A stretch of DNA of 64,000 nt from Chryseobacterium indicum (GTDB taxonomy: Bacteria > Bacteroidota > Bacteroidia > Flavobacteriales > Weeksellaceae), in NCBI RefSeq assembly GCF_021504595.1, contig NZ_JACSGT010000001.1:868001-932000 (forward strand), in the 5' to 3' direction. The notes under the pieces were generated by a model. That model saw nothing but the letters and a program-made list of their open reading frames with translations, did no database searches and was not told the origin of the DNA. Within the stretch, counting starts at the first letter, position 1. Each line of letters begins with the position of its first letter. A program made the position numbers and the translations under genes. Shown piece after piece: positions 7,702 through 17,243 of this stretch.

Positions 7702-10473
7702 ATGAAGAAGTTGTATTGTCTGCTTCCGCTGCTTGCGGTTAACTGCCTCTTCGCGCAGAATTCTCAACGGTATTATTCCGGAATATTTTTAAACGAAAAA
7801 GAAAAGCCACAGAATTTTTTAAAGGTTCTGAACAAAAACAGCGGAGTTTATGAACTTACCGATGAAAAGGGTTTTGCCATCATCGCAGCAAAAGATTACG
7901 ATACTTTGGTTTGGAACAACGGTAAAAACAAAGCGGTTGTATACGGAACCCGTGAGCTGAAAACTATTTTGGAAAATCAGATAGAGAAAAGAAATGTTCA
8001 AAATATTCAAAATAATACGTATGACAGCTTGGTTTTAAAAGAACGGAAAAATGAATTTAGTATAGAAAACTCAGGACAAAACCTGAAAGTTAACTTGTTT
8101 GATTATTATTCCATCAGAAACATAAAAGAAATCGATAAGAATCTCATCAGCTTAAAAGGACGAACTCAGAAATTTTTGTTTTTAAACGGAAGTTTTACCA
8201 CTTCAGCAGAGGTAAAAAGCAGAAATTCTGTTCCGAAAACCCAGAATCAATATGTTCAGGGAAGATCTGAAAACGGAGAACTGGTTTGGAAAGGTCCCGA
8301 AACCAATGAACTGTTCAGTTTCGGACCGGATATTTCGACTTTACAGTTTGATAATCAGTCTTATGAATATGATCTGAACGGAAAACTCATTCCTCTCATG
8401 AACGGAAATTCTTCTGCAAAACCTTATCATAACGACATTTTTAAAACAACAGTTGGGTACAATAATCAATTGAGGCTGAATCTTTTTTTCAAAAATCATC
8501 AGTACTCTTATGATGAAAAATTTCGGATTTCACTGGATCTCGGACAGCAGAAAGATCAGATGTATTTCATGGATCAGCACAGTATTCTGAATTCTTTTAA
8601 AACAAAACTAAGTTCGAAAATTTTAAAATTTAATGTAAATGCGGCTTTTATATACGAAGAAAATAAAGCGACAAATTCCAACAGGATTGGTTTGTTCAAC
8701 AGAGTTTATCAGAATTCTTTACTTACGCCGGTTTCTTTTTCCAATGCTCAGAAGACTTTTCTTACCGATGGCTCGCAGAGAAGCTCCAGCAAGTTTGCAG
8801 ACAATCCTGAATTTTTATTTTATGAGGATAATCAATACAATTCAAGAGATAAAAGAAGACAGTTCAATTTCGGAATTTCGCGGGACTGGTATCGTTTTAA
8901 ACTAAATGTCACACAATCTTATGAAAACGATTTTTTCCTGAATCTGGATCGTTATAAACCTTCAACGTATGGTTTTCCCGAAGGTCTTCGAAATGGGAGA
9001 AAGCAAAACAATAAACTCTATAATTCCAGTATTTCAGGAGAATATTCGATAAATGAATATCGTTGGAACCATAGCTTTAATCTCAATTTTATTGTCAATA
9101 ACAACAGATCGGAGATTGATAATACTTTAAACAGTAAAAACCACATCTATCAGAGAACTTCGCAGGATTATATCTTTGAATACGGATTAAATTATGATGG
9201 CTACGGGGATTTTGAAATGGGATTGAATGCAGGAAATTCTTTCTACATATCAAATACTTCGCTTAAAAATAATTATTTCCTTCCTAAAGTGGGTGCATAT
9301 TTTACTTTTAAAGAAATATTCAACTGGAGAAACATCAATTTTAAAATTTTAGGAGCCTACACTCAGCTAAGTTCGGAGCCGGAAATTACAAAATCCTATG
9401 CTTCTTACGCAACCACTTTGCTGAATGCACAGAATTCCAATCAGTATTTTCCGATTCAGGAAGTAGAAACCTTTAAAAATTTGTCGAATATTGATTCCAA
9501 AGAATGGAAAACGGGTTTCAGGCTGACTTCAAGATACAATTTAGGCATTGAAGCAGAATATTTTCAGCGGAAAATCAACAATGATATTTTTCCGGTTTTT
9601 GAAAATGGCAATTTAAAACTGAAAAACCTTGCAGATCATACGTACCGCGGACTGGAAGTAAATTTCTTTTTTGATAATGTTTATCTGGGGTCAGATTTCA
9701 GGATGAGTCAGAAAGCTTCATTTTTTAAGTACAGAGATATGGTGGATCGGGTAAATTCGGGATATCATAATACAGCGGTTTCAGGTTTTAAAGACATTTA
9801 CAAAACATTGTCGGAAGGTGAAGTTCTGGGAGCGGTTGTAGGAAGTTATTTCGAAAGAAATAACAACGGAGCGTTGATTATTGATGAATTCGGTTATCCA
9901 AAAAAAGCGGACGGATCTAAAATAATTGCAGATCCCACACCGGATTTTGTCGTTAAATTCAATCATAATTTCACGTATAAAATGCTCACTTTAGACATCA
10001 ACTGGGAATGGAAAAAAGGCGGACAGGTTTGGAACGGAACTCAGGCTGTTCTCGATTATTACGGACGTTCCCAGACTTCCGGAGACGACAGAAATATTAA
10101 AAATTATGTTTTTCAGGGAGTAAATTCCGGTGGAAATCCCAATCAGATTCCTGTTGATTTTTACGATCCCAATCAGGACGTTTCGAAAAACCGATGGACG
10201 AGATACGGATATTTGGGCGTTGCGGAAGACTATGTTCAAAAAGCGGATTATGTGAGAATTAATGCGGTTTCTCTAACGGCAAAATTCGATGTCGGGCAAT
10301 TTAAAAAAGGTTTGGGAATTACGTTCTATGTGAATAATATCCTTCTTTGGCAGGCGAATCGTGGCGTAGATTCCAATCAGAATTTCTATGATTCGGATAA
10401 CGGAAGAGGACTGGATTTTTTCAATCTTCCGTCGTTTAAAACTTTTGGCTGTATGGTTTCATTTCAATTTTAA
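7702..10473 (+). CDS. SusC-like outer membrane barrel protein lacking a recognisable plug
   Basis: 923 residues with signal peptide MKKLYCLLPLLAVNCLFAQ. A short N-terminal region (20-110) reads like a carboxypeptidase-type beta domain (KVLNKNSGVYELTDEKGFAII). Around residues 190-235 come the marks of the start of a SusC barrel (NQYVQGRSENGELVWKGP, then FGPDISTLQFDN and YDLNGKLIPL), followed by about 680 residues of barrel strands ending in ..FKTFGCMVSFQF. The RG..S / PLxVVDG / ANGVIxI plug motifs of ordinary SusC proteins are absent. The next gene starts 3 bases after the stop. Probably an outer membrane channel or docking barrel of this operon. Confidence 0.8.
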   Translation: MKKLYCLLPLLAVNCLFAQNSQRYYSGIFLNEKEKPQNFLKVLNKNSGVYELTDEKGFAIIAAKDYDTLVWNNGKNKAVVYGTRELKTILENQIEKRNVQNIQNNTYDSLVLKERKNEFSIENSGQNLKVNLFDYYSIRNIKEIDKNLISLKGRTQKFLFLNGSFTTSAEVKSRNSVPKTQNQYVQGRSENGELVWKGPETNELFSFGPDISTLQFDNQSYEYDLNGKLIPLMNGNSSAKPYHNDIFKTTVGYNNQLRLNLFFKNHQYSYDEKFRISLDLGQQKDQMYFMDQHSILNSFKTKLSSKILKFNVNAAFIYEENKATNSNRIGLFNRVYQNSLLTPVSFSNAQKTFLTDGSQRSSSKFADNPEFLFYEDNQYNSRDKRRQFNFGISRDWYRFKLNVTQSYENDFFLNLDRYKPSTYGFPEGLRNGRKQNNKLYNSSISGEYSINEYRWNHSFNLNFIVNNNRSEIDNTLNSKNHIYQRTSQDYIFEYGLNYDGYGDFEMGLNAGNSFYISNTSLKNNYFLPKVGAYFTFKEIFNWRNINFKILGAYTQLSSEPEITKSYASYATTLLNAQNSNQYFPIQEVETFKNLSNIDSKEWKTGFRLTSRYNLGIEAEYFQRKINNDIFPVFENGNLKLKNLADHTYRGLEVNFFFDNVYLGSDFRMSQKASFFKYRDMVDRVNSGYHNTAVSGFKDIYKTLSEGEVLGAVVGSYFERNNNGALIIDEFGYPKKADGSKIIADPTPDFVVKFNHNFTYKMLTLDINWEWKKGGQVWNGTQAVLDYYGRSQTSGDDRNIKNYVFQGVNSGGNPNQIPVDFYDPNQDVSKNRWTRYGYLGVAEDYVQKADYVRINAVSLTAKFDVGQFKKGLGITFYVNNILLWQANRGVDSNQNFYDSDNGRGLDFFNLPSFKTFGCMVSFQF

Positions 10474-10476
10474 GGT

Positions 10477-13400
10477 ATGAATTTCAAGGTTACAACATCT
10501 ATTTTAGGATTATTTTTTCTGGTTTTTGCTTCTCTATCAAAAGCCCAGGAAGCGTTTAAAAATTTCGAAAAAGAAAAAACGTACATCCAGACCAACCATG
10601 TTTTTTATAAACCCGGTGAGGAAATGTACTTTAAAATTTACACGGTAAAGGCAGAAAATAATCTTCCCGCCGATCATAGCAAAGCCGTCAATTTTGAATT
10701 GACTGATCCAAGCGGAACGGTCGTAAAAAAAGCCAAATACGAAATTACAAACGGCTATTCGGAAGGCTATTTTTATTTTAACAGCGACATGAAGGGCGGA
10801 ATATACAAATTGCGTGCTTTCACGAACTGGATGCAGAATGAAGACGGAAAAAATGCTTTCGAGAAAGAAATTACCCTCCAAAAAATTGTTTCGCCAAGAA
10901 TTCTGATGAAACTGGAGTTTCCCAAAAAAGGATATGGAGCAGGAGATGAGGTTCTTGCCGATTTTTCGATGAGAAGTCTAAGCAATCTTCCGATTCCTTT
11001 TTACGAAGGAGATTACACGGTAATGCATAACGGTGAAAAGATTTCAGAAGGTAAGCTGATAACAGACAAAGAAGGGAAAAATCAACTGAAATTCAGGCTT
11101 CCCGCTGTTTTAAAATCTTCCGATGCACTGTTAACCATTAAAATCAATTTCGACGGCTTTACAGAATCCATTTCACGAAATATTCCGATTGTACTGAATA
11201 AGCTTGAAGTAAAATTCATGCCGGAAGGCGGAACTTTCATTAATGGGATCGAACAGAATATTGCTTATAAAATTCTGGATGAATTTGAGAAGCCAATTGA
11301 TGCCACATTGGGAATTTTTAATCAAAACCATCAGAAAATTACGGAGACTTCAGCGTACAATTTCGGGATGGGAAGTTTTCTTCTGACACCGAAAAAAGGC
11401 GAAAATTATTATGCAAAAGTATCGAAACCTGAAAATATTTCAGCCGTTTATCCGCTTCCGATGGCAAAAGATGAAGGGATTGTTTTCAATATCAATAAAG
11501 AAAATCTGAAGATTGTTTTTAAAATTCGATCAGCAGATGAAAAAGATGTTATTATCAAAGGAAATTTCCGTGAGAAAGAAATGTACAGCAAAACCATTTC
11601 ATTAAAAAAAGGATTGAATGAATTAGAACTTTCGGAAAATGAACTTCCGATCGGCATTTGCAGATTCACGGTGTTTGAAGATGATATTCCTTTGGCAGAA
11701 CGCATTGTCTTTACGAATGAAAACAGACAGATGAATGTGAAAGTAAAACCGGTAAAGCAAAATTATCTTCCGAGAGAAAAAGTAACTGTGAATATCGAAA
11801 CAACAGACGAAAATAATAAACCAATTCCCGCAAATCTGGCTCTGAGCGTTGTGGATGATAAACTCTGGACGTATGCAGACGATAAGCAGAACCATATTCT
11901 TTCGTGGCTGCTGATGGATTCTGAGCTGAAAGGAAAAATTGAAAGACCACAGTTTTATTTCGATAAAAAAGAAGAAAAAAGAACCAAAAGCCTCGATTTG
12001 GTGATGCTTACCAACGGTTACCGTTATTTTGAAATGACTCCCGAAGTTATCAAAAACAGAAAATACAAATATCTTCCCGAAAAGAAAAATCCCATCTACG
12101 GAATTGTAGAAGATGAAAAAGGAAACCCTGTAAAAGCCGATGTGTATTTGCTTGAGGATGGTAAAATCCTGAAACAGACGACTTCAGAAAACGGATTGTT
12201 TTATTTCTATGATCTTAACAGAAGTTATTCCAATAAGCTGATTGCGAAATCTGTACAGCCAAAACAAGAGGTGAAAATCCGGATTTTATCTTACAGACTG
12301 GCAATAAATCCTTTGGCTGCAAAATCTCTGAATAATATTAATGTAGAAGAAATTGTAAAAGAAACCGTAAAAGAAGAAGGTAAAATAAAACTGCGTGAAG
12401 ATGCTGAAAAGGAAATTCCGAAAACGCCTTCCACAGAAAGAACAAAATCTTCCTCCGAAAACAGACGTTCCCGATCGGTTTCAAGAGGAAGCATGATAAG
12501 TGATACCATAAGATCTCAAAATATAGAAGAGGTTGTAGTGGTAGGTTTCTCGCAAAGTTCTTTAAAGGATAAAACAACTGCAGCAGTTGTTTCTGTTCGA
12601 AAGGATGAACTGCAGAATCCGAATATTATTTCTTCTTTAGCCGGAAAAGTTTCGGGACTTGTTATTACTCCCACCAATCAGCCGGGAGGTAATGTTAATG
12701 TGCTGATCAGGGGAAATGCTTCTGTTGCCAATAAAAATCCACTGTTTGTCGTGGATGGAGTTCCTGTTGAAAATTTTAAGACCATCATTAATCCAAATGA
12801 TATCAACAGTATAACGGTTTTAAAAGATGCCGCTGCAACTGCCATTTATGGGAACAGAGGTGCAAATGGTGTGATCGTTATTAATTCTTTGAAGAATTTC
12901 CGGTCTCAGATAAAATTTGACGTAACCCCGAAATCATATTACGCATTGGTGAATATTCCCAATGACAGTCTGGTTTCGTACGAATACACAAGAAATTTTT
13001 CTTATCCTGTCTACAAAACGACAAACACTTCTTACAGACACGATTATCGCGAAGCTCTGTATTGGAATCCTGTAGTGGAAACAGGAAAAAACGGAAAAGC
13101 ACAGGTTGAATTTTATAATTCCGATGCCAGTTCTACTTTCAGAATCATGACGGAAGGAATTTCCTCTTCAGGTTTAATCGGGCGTGATGAAACAACTTAT
13201 GCCGCTCAAAGTCTGATTTCCATAGATGCGAAACTTCCGCAATATCTTACAAGAACAGATCAGATGATGATTCCGGTGGTGGTTAAAAATAATTCTCCGG
13301 AAACCAGAAAGATAACGATGGACGTTATTGTTCCGAATCGTGTGAATGTGGTACAATCAGATAGCGCGATTACTTTGAAACCTTTGGAATCAGGCAGATT

Positions 13401-15045
13401 ATTTGTGAAAATCCAGACCAATGAAGTGGTGGAATCGAATATTCAGTTTACCGTAAGATCAGAAGATTTCAGAGAAACTATGATCCTTCCTTTTAAAGTT
13501 GACGAAAAAGGATTTCCGCACCGCTATTCAGTCATCAATAACAAAACAGAAGACCTTAAAATTGATATTCCGGATTATATTGAAGGCAGTTTCTTTTCGT
13601 CTTATTATGTGTATGAAAACAATGCACTGCAGATGTTTGAAAATATGGAACGCCTGAAAAGGGAACCTTACGGATGTTTTGAACAGCTTTCTTCAACGGT
13701 TTATCCAAATATTTTCATTCTGGATTATTTAAAACAGATTAAAAAAATTACGCCGGAAACCGAAAGTCTGGTGATAAGAAACATGAAGAAAGGCTATCAG
13801 AAAATGCTGAGCTATAAAAACCGTGACGGCGGATTCACTTACTTCGGATCTTCGGAATCGGATGTTGCACTTTCTGCTTTTGCATTGCTTGAATTTAGAG
13901 ATCTGAAAAAATATGTGAATATTGAATCTAAAATCATTCAGGATCTTACCTCTTTTATTTTATCCAAAAAAAATCAGAACGGAATGTTTGAAGTAAGAAG
14001 AAACTATGAAAAAAGCATTCCGTATTCAGATTTTGCATGGTCGAGAAATATGTATGTTTTATATGCTTTGTCTAAAACGGGAATCAAAAATCTGGACGAT
14101 GCCTACGAAATTAATCTGAAACGTGCTTTGGCGACAAAAGATGCTTATCAGTTGGCTTTGATGGCAAATATTTCTTCCGATCTGGGAAAAAATCAGCAGT
14201 ATAAAGACTTGATAGCAATTTTAAACAATCAGTTTGAAGGGAAAAGTTTAAAAACAAAAACCACTTTTACAGGTTCCGGAGGATTTTCTGCAAATGCAGA
14301 AACACTATCACTTTATCTGATGGCTTTGCAGAAAGATAAGCAGTTGAGCCAGTTAAAAATTGCGGAAGTTGCAGATCATTTAATCAATTTCAATGGATAT
14401 TATGGCTTCGGTTCCACTCAGGCAACGACTTTGGCATTGGAAGCATTATCAGAATTTTTCGCCAAAAATGAAAGATTATATGGAACCGACAAGCCTGCAA
14501 TAAAAGTAAACGGAGCTGAAATCGGGGTTAATAATTCGGTGGGTTCTGCTTTTAAAAACGGAGAAAATACAATCAGCGTGAATTATCCTACACAAAGAGG
14601 ACTTCCTTACAAACTGGATTATGAATATTACACGTTAAAAGCTCCTAAAAGTGCAGAAATTCCTTTAATTCTGAACACAAAATTAAAATCTGAAACGGCA
14701 AAAACAGGCGAGACAGACCGAATGATAATTACCATTCAGAATAAAATAAACAATCAGCTTCCAATGGTGACCGCGAAAATAGGAATTCCGGCAGGATTAA
14801 CTTTACAAAATGCTTTGCTGAAGGATCTTCTGGATAAAAAGCAGGTTTCCTATTACGAAATTTTTGATAATTATCTGGTTCTGTATTGGGAACATTTTGA
14901 TGCCAACGAAATAAAAACCATCAATCTGGATCTTAAAGTGGAATTTGCGGGAGAATATACAGGAAAAGCAAGCAACGCATACCTTTATTATATGCCGGAA
15001 GCAAAATTTTGGAATGAAGGAATAAAAGTCAGAATTCAGCCGTAA
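10477..15045 (+). CDS. Alpha-2-macroglobulin family protein with inserted TonB-receptor plug domain
   Basis: 1522 residues, signal peptide ending ..FASLSKAQ. MG-type domains fill about 30-540. A carboxypeptidase-regulatory-like domain follows at about 550-600 (YGIVEDEKGNPVKADVYLLE). Residues about 690-810 form a SusC-type plug (VNVLIRGNAS, NPLFVVDGVPVE, ITVLKDAAATAIYGNRG). The macroglobulin core resumes near 860 (LYWNPVVETGKNGKAQVEFY), and the thioester motif GCFEQ has its Cys at residue 1067 and Gln at 1070. These proteins trap proteases by covalent thioester chemistry. The plug insertion is unusual and may attach the protein to an outer membrane barrel such as the one encoded just upstream. 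Confidence 0.9.
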   Translation: MNFKVTTSILGLFFLVFASLSKAQEAFKNFEKEKTYIQTNHVFYKPGEEMYFKIYTVKAENNLPADHSKAVNFELTDPSGTVVKKAKYEITNGYSEGYFYFNSDMKGGIYKLRAFTNWMQNEDGKNAFEKEITLQKIVSPRILMKLEFPKKGYGAGDEVLADFSMRSLSNLPIPFYEGDYTVMHNGEKISEGKLITDKEGKNQLKFRLPAVLKSSDALLTIKINFDGFTESISRNIPIVLNKLEVKFMPEGGTFINGIEQNIAYKILDEFEKPIDATLGIFNQNHQKITETSAYNFGMGSFLLTPKKGENYYAKVSKPENISAVYPLPMAKDEGIVFNINKENLKIVFKIRSADEKDVIIKGNFREKEMYSKTISLKKGLNELELSENELPIGICRFTVFEDDIPLAERIVFTNENRQMNVKVKPVKQNYLPREKVTVNIETTDENNKPIPANLALSVVDDKLWTYADDKQNHILSWLLMDSELKGKIERPQFYFDKKEEKRTKSLDLVMLTNGYRYFEMTPEVIKNRKYKYLPEKKNPIYGIVEDEKGNPVKADVYLLEDGKILKQTTSENGLFYFYDLNRSYSNKLIAKSVQPKQEVKIRILSYRLAINPLAAKSLNNINVEEIVKETVKEEGKIKLREDAEKEIPKTPSTERTKSSSENRRSRSVSRGSMISDTIRSQNIEEVVVVGFSQSSLKDKTTAAVVSVRKDELQNPNIISSLAGKVSGLVITPTNQPGGNVNVLIRGNASVANKNPLFVVDGVPVENFKTIINPNDINSITVLKDAAATAIYGNRGANGVIVINSLKNFRSQIKFDVTPKSYYALVNIPNDSLVSYEYTRNFSYPVYKTTNTSYRHDYREALYWNPVVETGKNGKAQVEFYNSDASSTFRIMTEGISSSGLIGRDETTYAAQSLISIDAKLPQYLTRTDQMMIPVVVKNNSPETRKITMDVIVPNRVNVVQSDSAITLKPLESGRLFVKIQTNEVVESNIQFTVRSEDFRETMILPFKVDEKGFPHRYSVINNKTEDLKIDIPDYIEGSFFSSYYVYENNALQMFENMERLKREPYGCFEQLSSTVYPNIFILDYLKQIKKITPETESLVIRNMKKGYQKMLSYKNRDGGFTYFGSSESDVALSAFALLEFRDLKKYVNIESKIIQDLTSFILSKKNQNGMFEVRRNYEKSIPYSDFAWSRNMYVLYALSKTGIKNLDDAYEINLKRALATKDAYQLALMANISSDLGKNQQYKDLIAILNNQFEGKSLKTKTTFTGSGGFSANAETLSLYLMALQKDKQLSQLKIAEVADHLINFNGYYGFGSTQATTLALEALSEFFAKNERLYGTDKPAIKVNGAEIGVNNSVGSAFKNGENTISVNYPTQRGLPYKLDYEYYTLKAPKSAEIPLILNTKLKSETAKTGETDRMIITIQNKINNQLPMVTAKIGIPAGLTLQNALLKDLLDKKQVSYYEIFDNYLVLYWEHFDANEIKTINLDLKVEFAGEYTGKASNAYLYYMPEAKFWNEGIKVRIQP

Positions 15046-15223
15046 AGTTTGTTTTAAAAAGGTGTGATGTTTTAGCTTTTTGATTTTTAGCTAATTAAAT
15101 TGTAAAAGTGAAAAGGATAAAGTTTTAATAAAAAAATATCAACTCCACTGCAACTTTTCCGAAAATCTACATCCTTAAAACAGAGAAACGGAAAATAATT
15201 ATACTTTCAAAAAAACAATACAT

Positions 15224-17230
15224 ATGAAAAAACTAGGAACTACCATATTGGCTTTGATGTTAGTAATGGGCTGTAAAACCAAAACAGCGACAGATCATCA
15301 AACTGAAAAAGAGAAATTAAGCATCGAAAAAGACAAAGATCAGGACGGTGTTAAAAACCGAAAAGATAAATGTCCGGAAATTGCAGGACCGATAGAAAAT
15401 AAAGGCTGTCCCTTCCCAGATATGGACGGCGACGGCGTTCCCGATAAAGAAGACCAATGCAAAGAGCTTTCCGGACCTGTGGAAAATAATGGCTGCCCTT
15501 ATCCGGATACGGACGGCGATGGAGTAGTAGATAAAGACGATGCGTGTCCTACAGTTGCAGGGCCTGCGGAAAACAACGGCTGTCCTTGGCCGGACACAGA
15601 TGGCGACGGAATCCTGGATAAAGATGATGCGTGTCCTACCGTTCCCGGATTACCGGAATATAACGGCTGTCCGAAACCGAAATCGCTTACTGCGTCAGAA
15701 ATTTCCTATTCTCCGCGAAATTCCTATGCTCTTGGAAGATCGTATCAACTTCAAGGAAAAGTATACAATAATCATGTAGGAACTAAAAAAGGGAAGAAGA
15801 AAGTTACACGGAAAGGTGATTACACAAATGAAGAATATGATGCTTTAGTTGAAAATCCGTTTGAATTAACAAAGAATCAGCCACTTTCCACATTTTCTAT
15901 TGATACAGACAACGCTTCCTATTCTAATCTAAGAAGAATGATTGAGTATGGGGAAGTTTATAAAAATGCGGTGAGAGTGGAGGAGATGATCAATTATTTT
16001 AGATATGATTATCCACAGCCAAAAAACAATCAGCCTTTTTCTATCAGTACAGAATTGGGAAAAAATCCATGGAATCCTAATCATCAGTTGCTGAAAATCG
16101 GGTTGAAGGGTAAAAATATTCCGATGAATAATCTTCCTCCTTCCAATATTGTTTTCCTGATTGATACTTCCGGTTCTATGGCTGCGGAAAATAAATTACC
16201 GTTGCTAAAATCTTCATTGAAGATATTACTGGATCAGCTAAGACCGGTAGATAAAGTGGCAATGGTAGTATATGCAGGAAGTGCGGGTGTTGTATTGCCT
16301 CCGACATCGGTTTCTGATAAAGAAAAAATTATTGAATCTTTGGACAGATTGGAAGCAGGAGGAAGTACGGCGGGAGGAGCAGGAATTGAACTTGCCTATA
16401 AATTGGCGCAGGAAAATTTCATCAAAAACGGAAATAATCGGGTGATTTTGGCAACAGACGGAGATTTCAATGTAGGAGTTTCTTCAAAAGGTGATCTGGA
16501 AAGTCTGATTGAGGAAAAAAGAAAATCAGGCATTTTTCTTACGTGTTTAGGGTACGGAATGGGAAATTATAAAGACAGCAAAATGGAAACGCTTGCCGAC
16601 AAAGGAAACGGAAATTATGCCTATATTGATAATCTGCAGGAAGCCAACAAGTTTCTAGGAAGAGAATTCGCCGGAAATATCTATACAATTGCCAAAGATG
16701 TTAAAATTCAGATTGAGTTTAATCCTAAATTCGTAAAATCTTACCGATTGATTGGATATGAAAATAGAAAACTGAGAAATGAGGATTTTACAAATGATAA
16801 AATTGATGCAGGAGAACTGGGAAGCGGACATACAGTAACGGCTTTATACGAAATCATTCCTGCTAATGTAAATTCTAAGTTTTTGCCCAAACAGAATAAA
16901 CTTAAATATACTTCAAATTCTGTCAGTCAAAAGTCCGGAAATGAACTGGGAACTGTTAAATTCAGATATAAAAAACCTCAGGGATCGAAAAGTGCAGAAA
17001 TTATTCATGTCATAAAAAATACTGCCTCTCAGAAAGAAAGCAATGATTTTAAATTTGCGTCATCAGTTGCATGGTTCGGATTGGTTTTAAGAGATTCAGA
17101 TTTAATTACCAGAAAGAATTTATCCGAGATCGAAAAAATGGCAAAAGACAGCAAAGGCGAGGATAAAGAAGGATACAGAAAAGGATTTGTAAAAATGATT
17201 CAGGATTATAAAAAGATAAAAAATAATTAA
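15224..17230 (+). CDS. Lipoprotein with TSP3 calcium repeats and von Willebrand factor A domain (YfbK-like)
   Basis: 668 residues. Lipoprotein signal peptide with lipidated Cys17 (lipobox VMGC). Residues about 38-145 hold four thrombospondin type 3 repeats (DxDxDGxxDxxDxCP, each closing with NGCP), which bind calcium. After a linker comes a YfbK N-terminal region ([20 protein letters not shown]) and a VWA domain whose MIDAS begins DTSGS at Asp314, with the later TDGDFNVG. The C-terminal part matches the YfbK C-terminal domain. Likely envelope-attached and protein-binding. It is the fifth gene of the block beginning with the sigma factor, 178 bases after the macroglobulin, so it could have its own promoter. 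Confidence 0.88.
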   Translation: MKKLGTTILALMLVMGCKTKTATDHQTEKEKLSIEKDKDQDGVKNRKDKCPEIAGPIENKGCPFPDMDGDGVPDKEDQCKELSGPVENNGCPYPDTDGDGVVDKDDACPTVAGPAENNGCPWPDTDGDGILDKDDACPTVPGLPEYNGCPKPKSLTASEISYSPRNSYALGRSYQLQGKVYNNHVGTKKGKKKVTRKGDYTNEEYDALVENPFELTKNQPLSTFSIDTDNASYSNLRRMIEYGEVYKNAVRVEEMINYFRYDYPQPKNNQPFSISTELGKNPWNPNHQLLKIGLKGKNIPMNNLPPSNIVFLIDTSGSMAAENKLPLLKSSLKILLDQLRPVDKVAMVVYAGSAGVVLPPTSVSDKEKIIESLDRLEAGGSTAGGAGIELAYKLAQENFIKNGNNRVILATDGDFNVGVSSKGDLESLIEEKRKSGIFLTCLGYGMGNYKDSKMETLADKGNGNYAYIDNLQEANKFLGREFAGNIYTIAKDVKIQIEFNPKFVKSYRLIGYENRKLRNEDFTNDKIDAGELGSGHTVTALYEIIPANVNSKFLPKQNKLKYTSNSVSQKSGNELGTVKFRYKKPQGSKSAEIIHVIKNTASQKESNDFKFASSVAWFGLVLRDSDLITRKNLSEIEKMAKDSKGEDKEGYRKGFVKMIQDYKKIKNN

Positions 17231-17243
17231 GTAATAAAATTAT

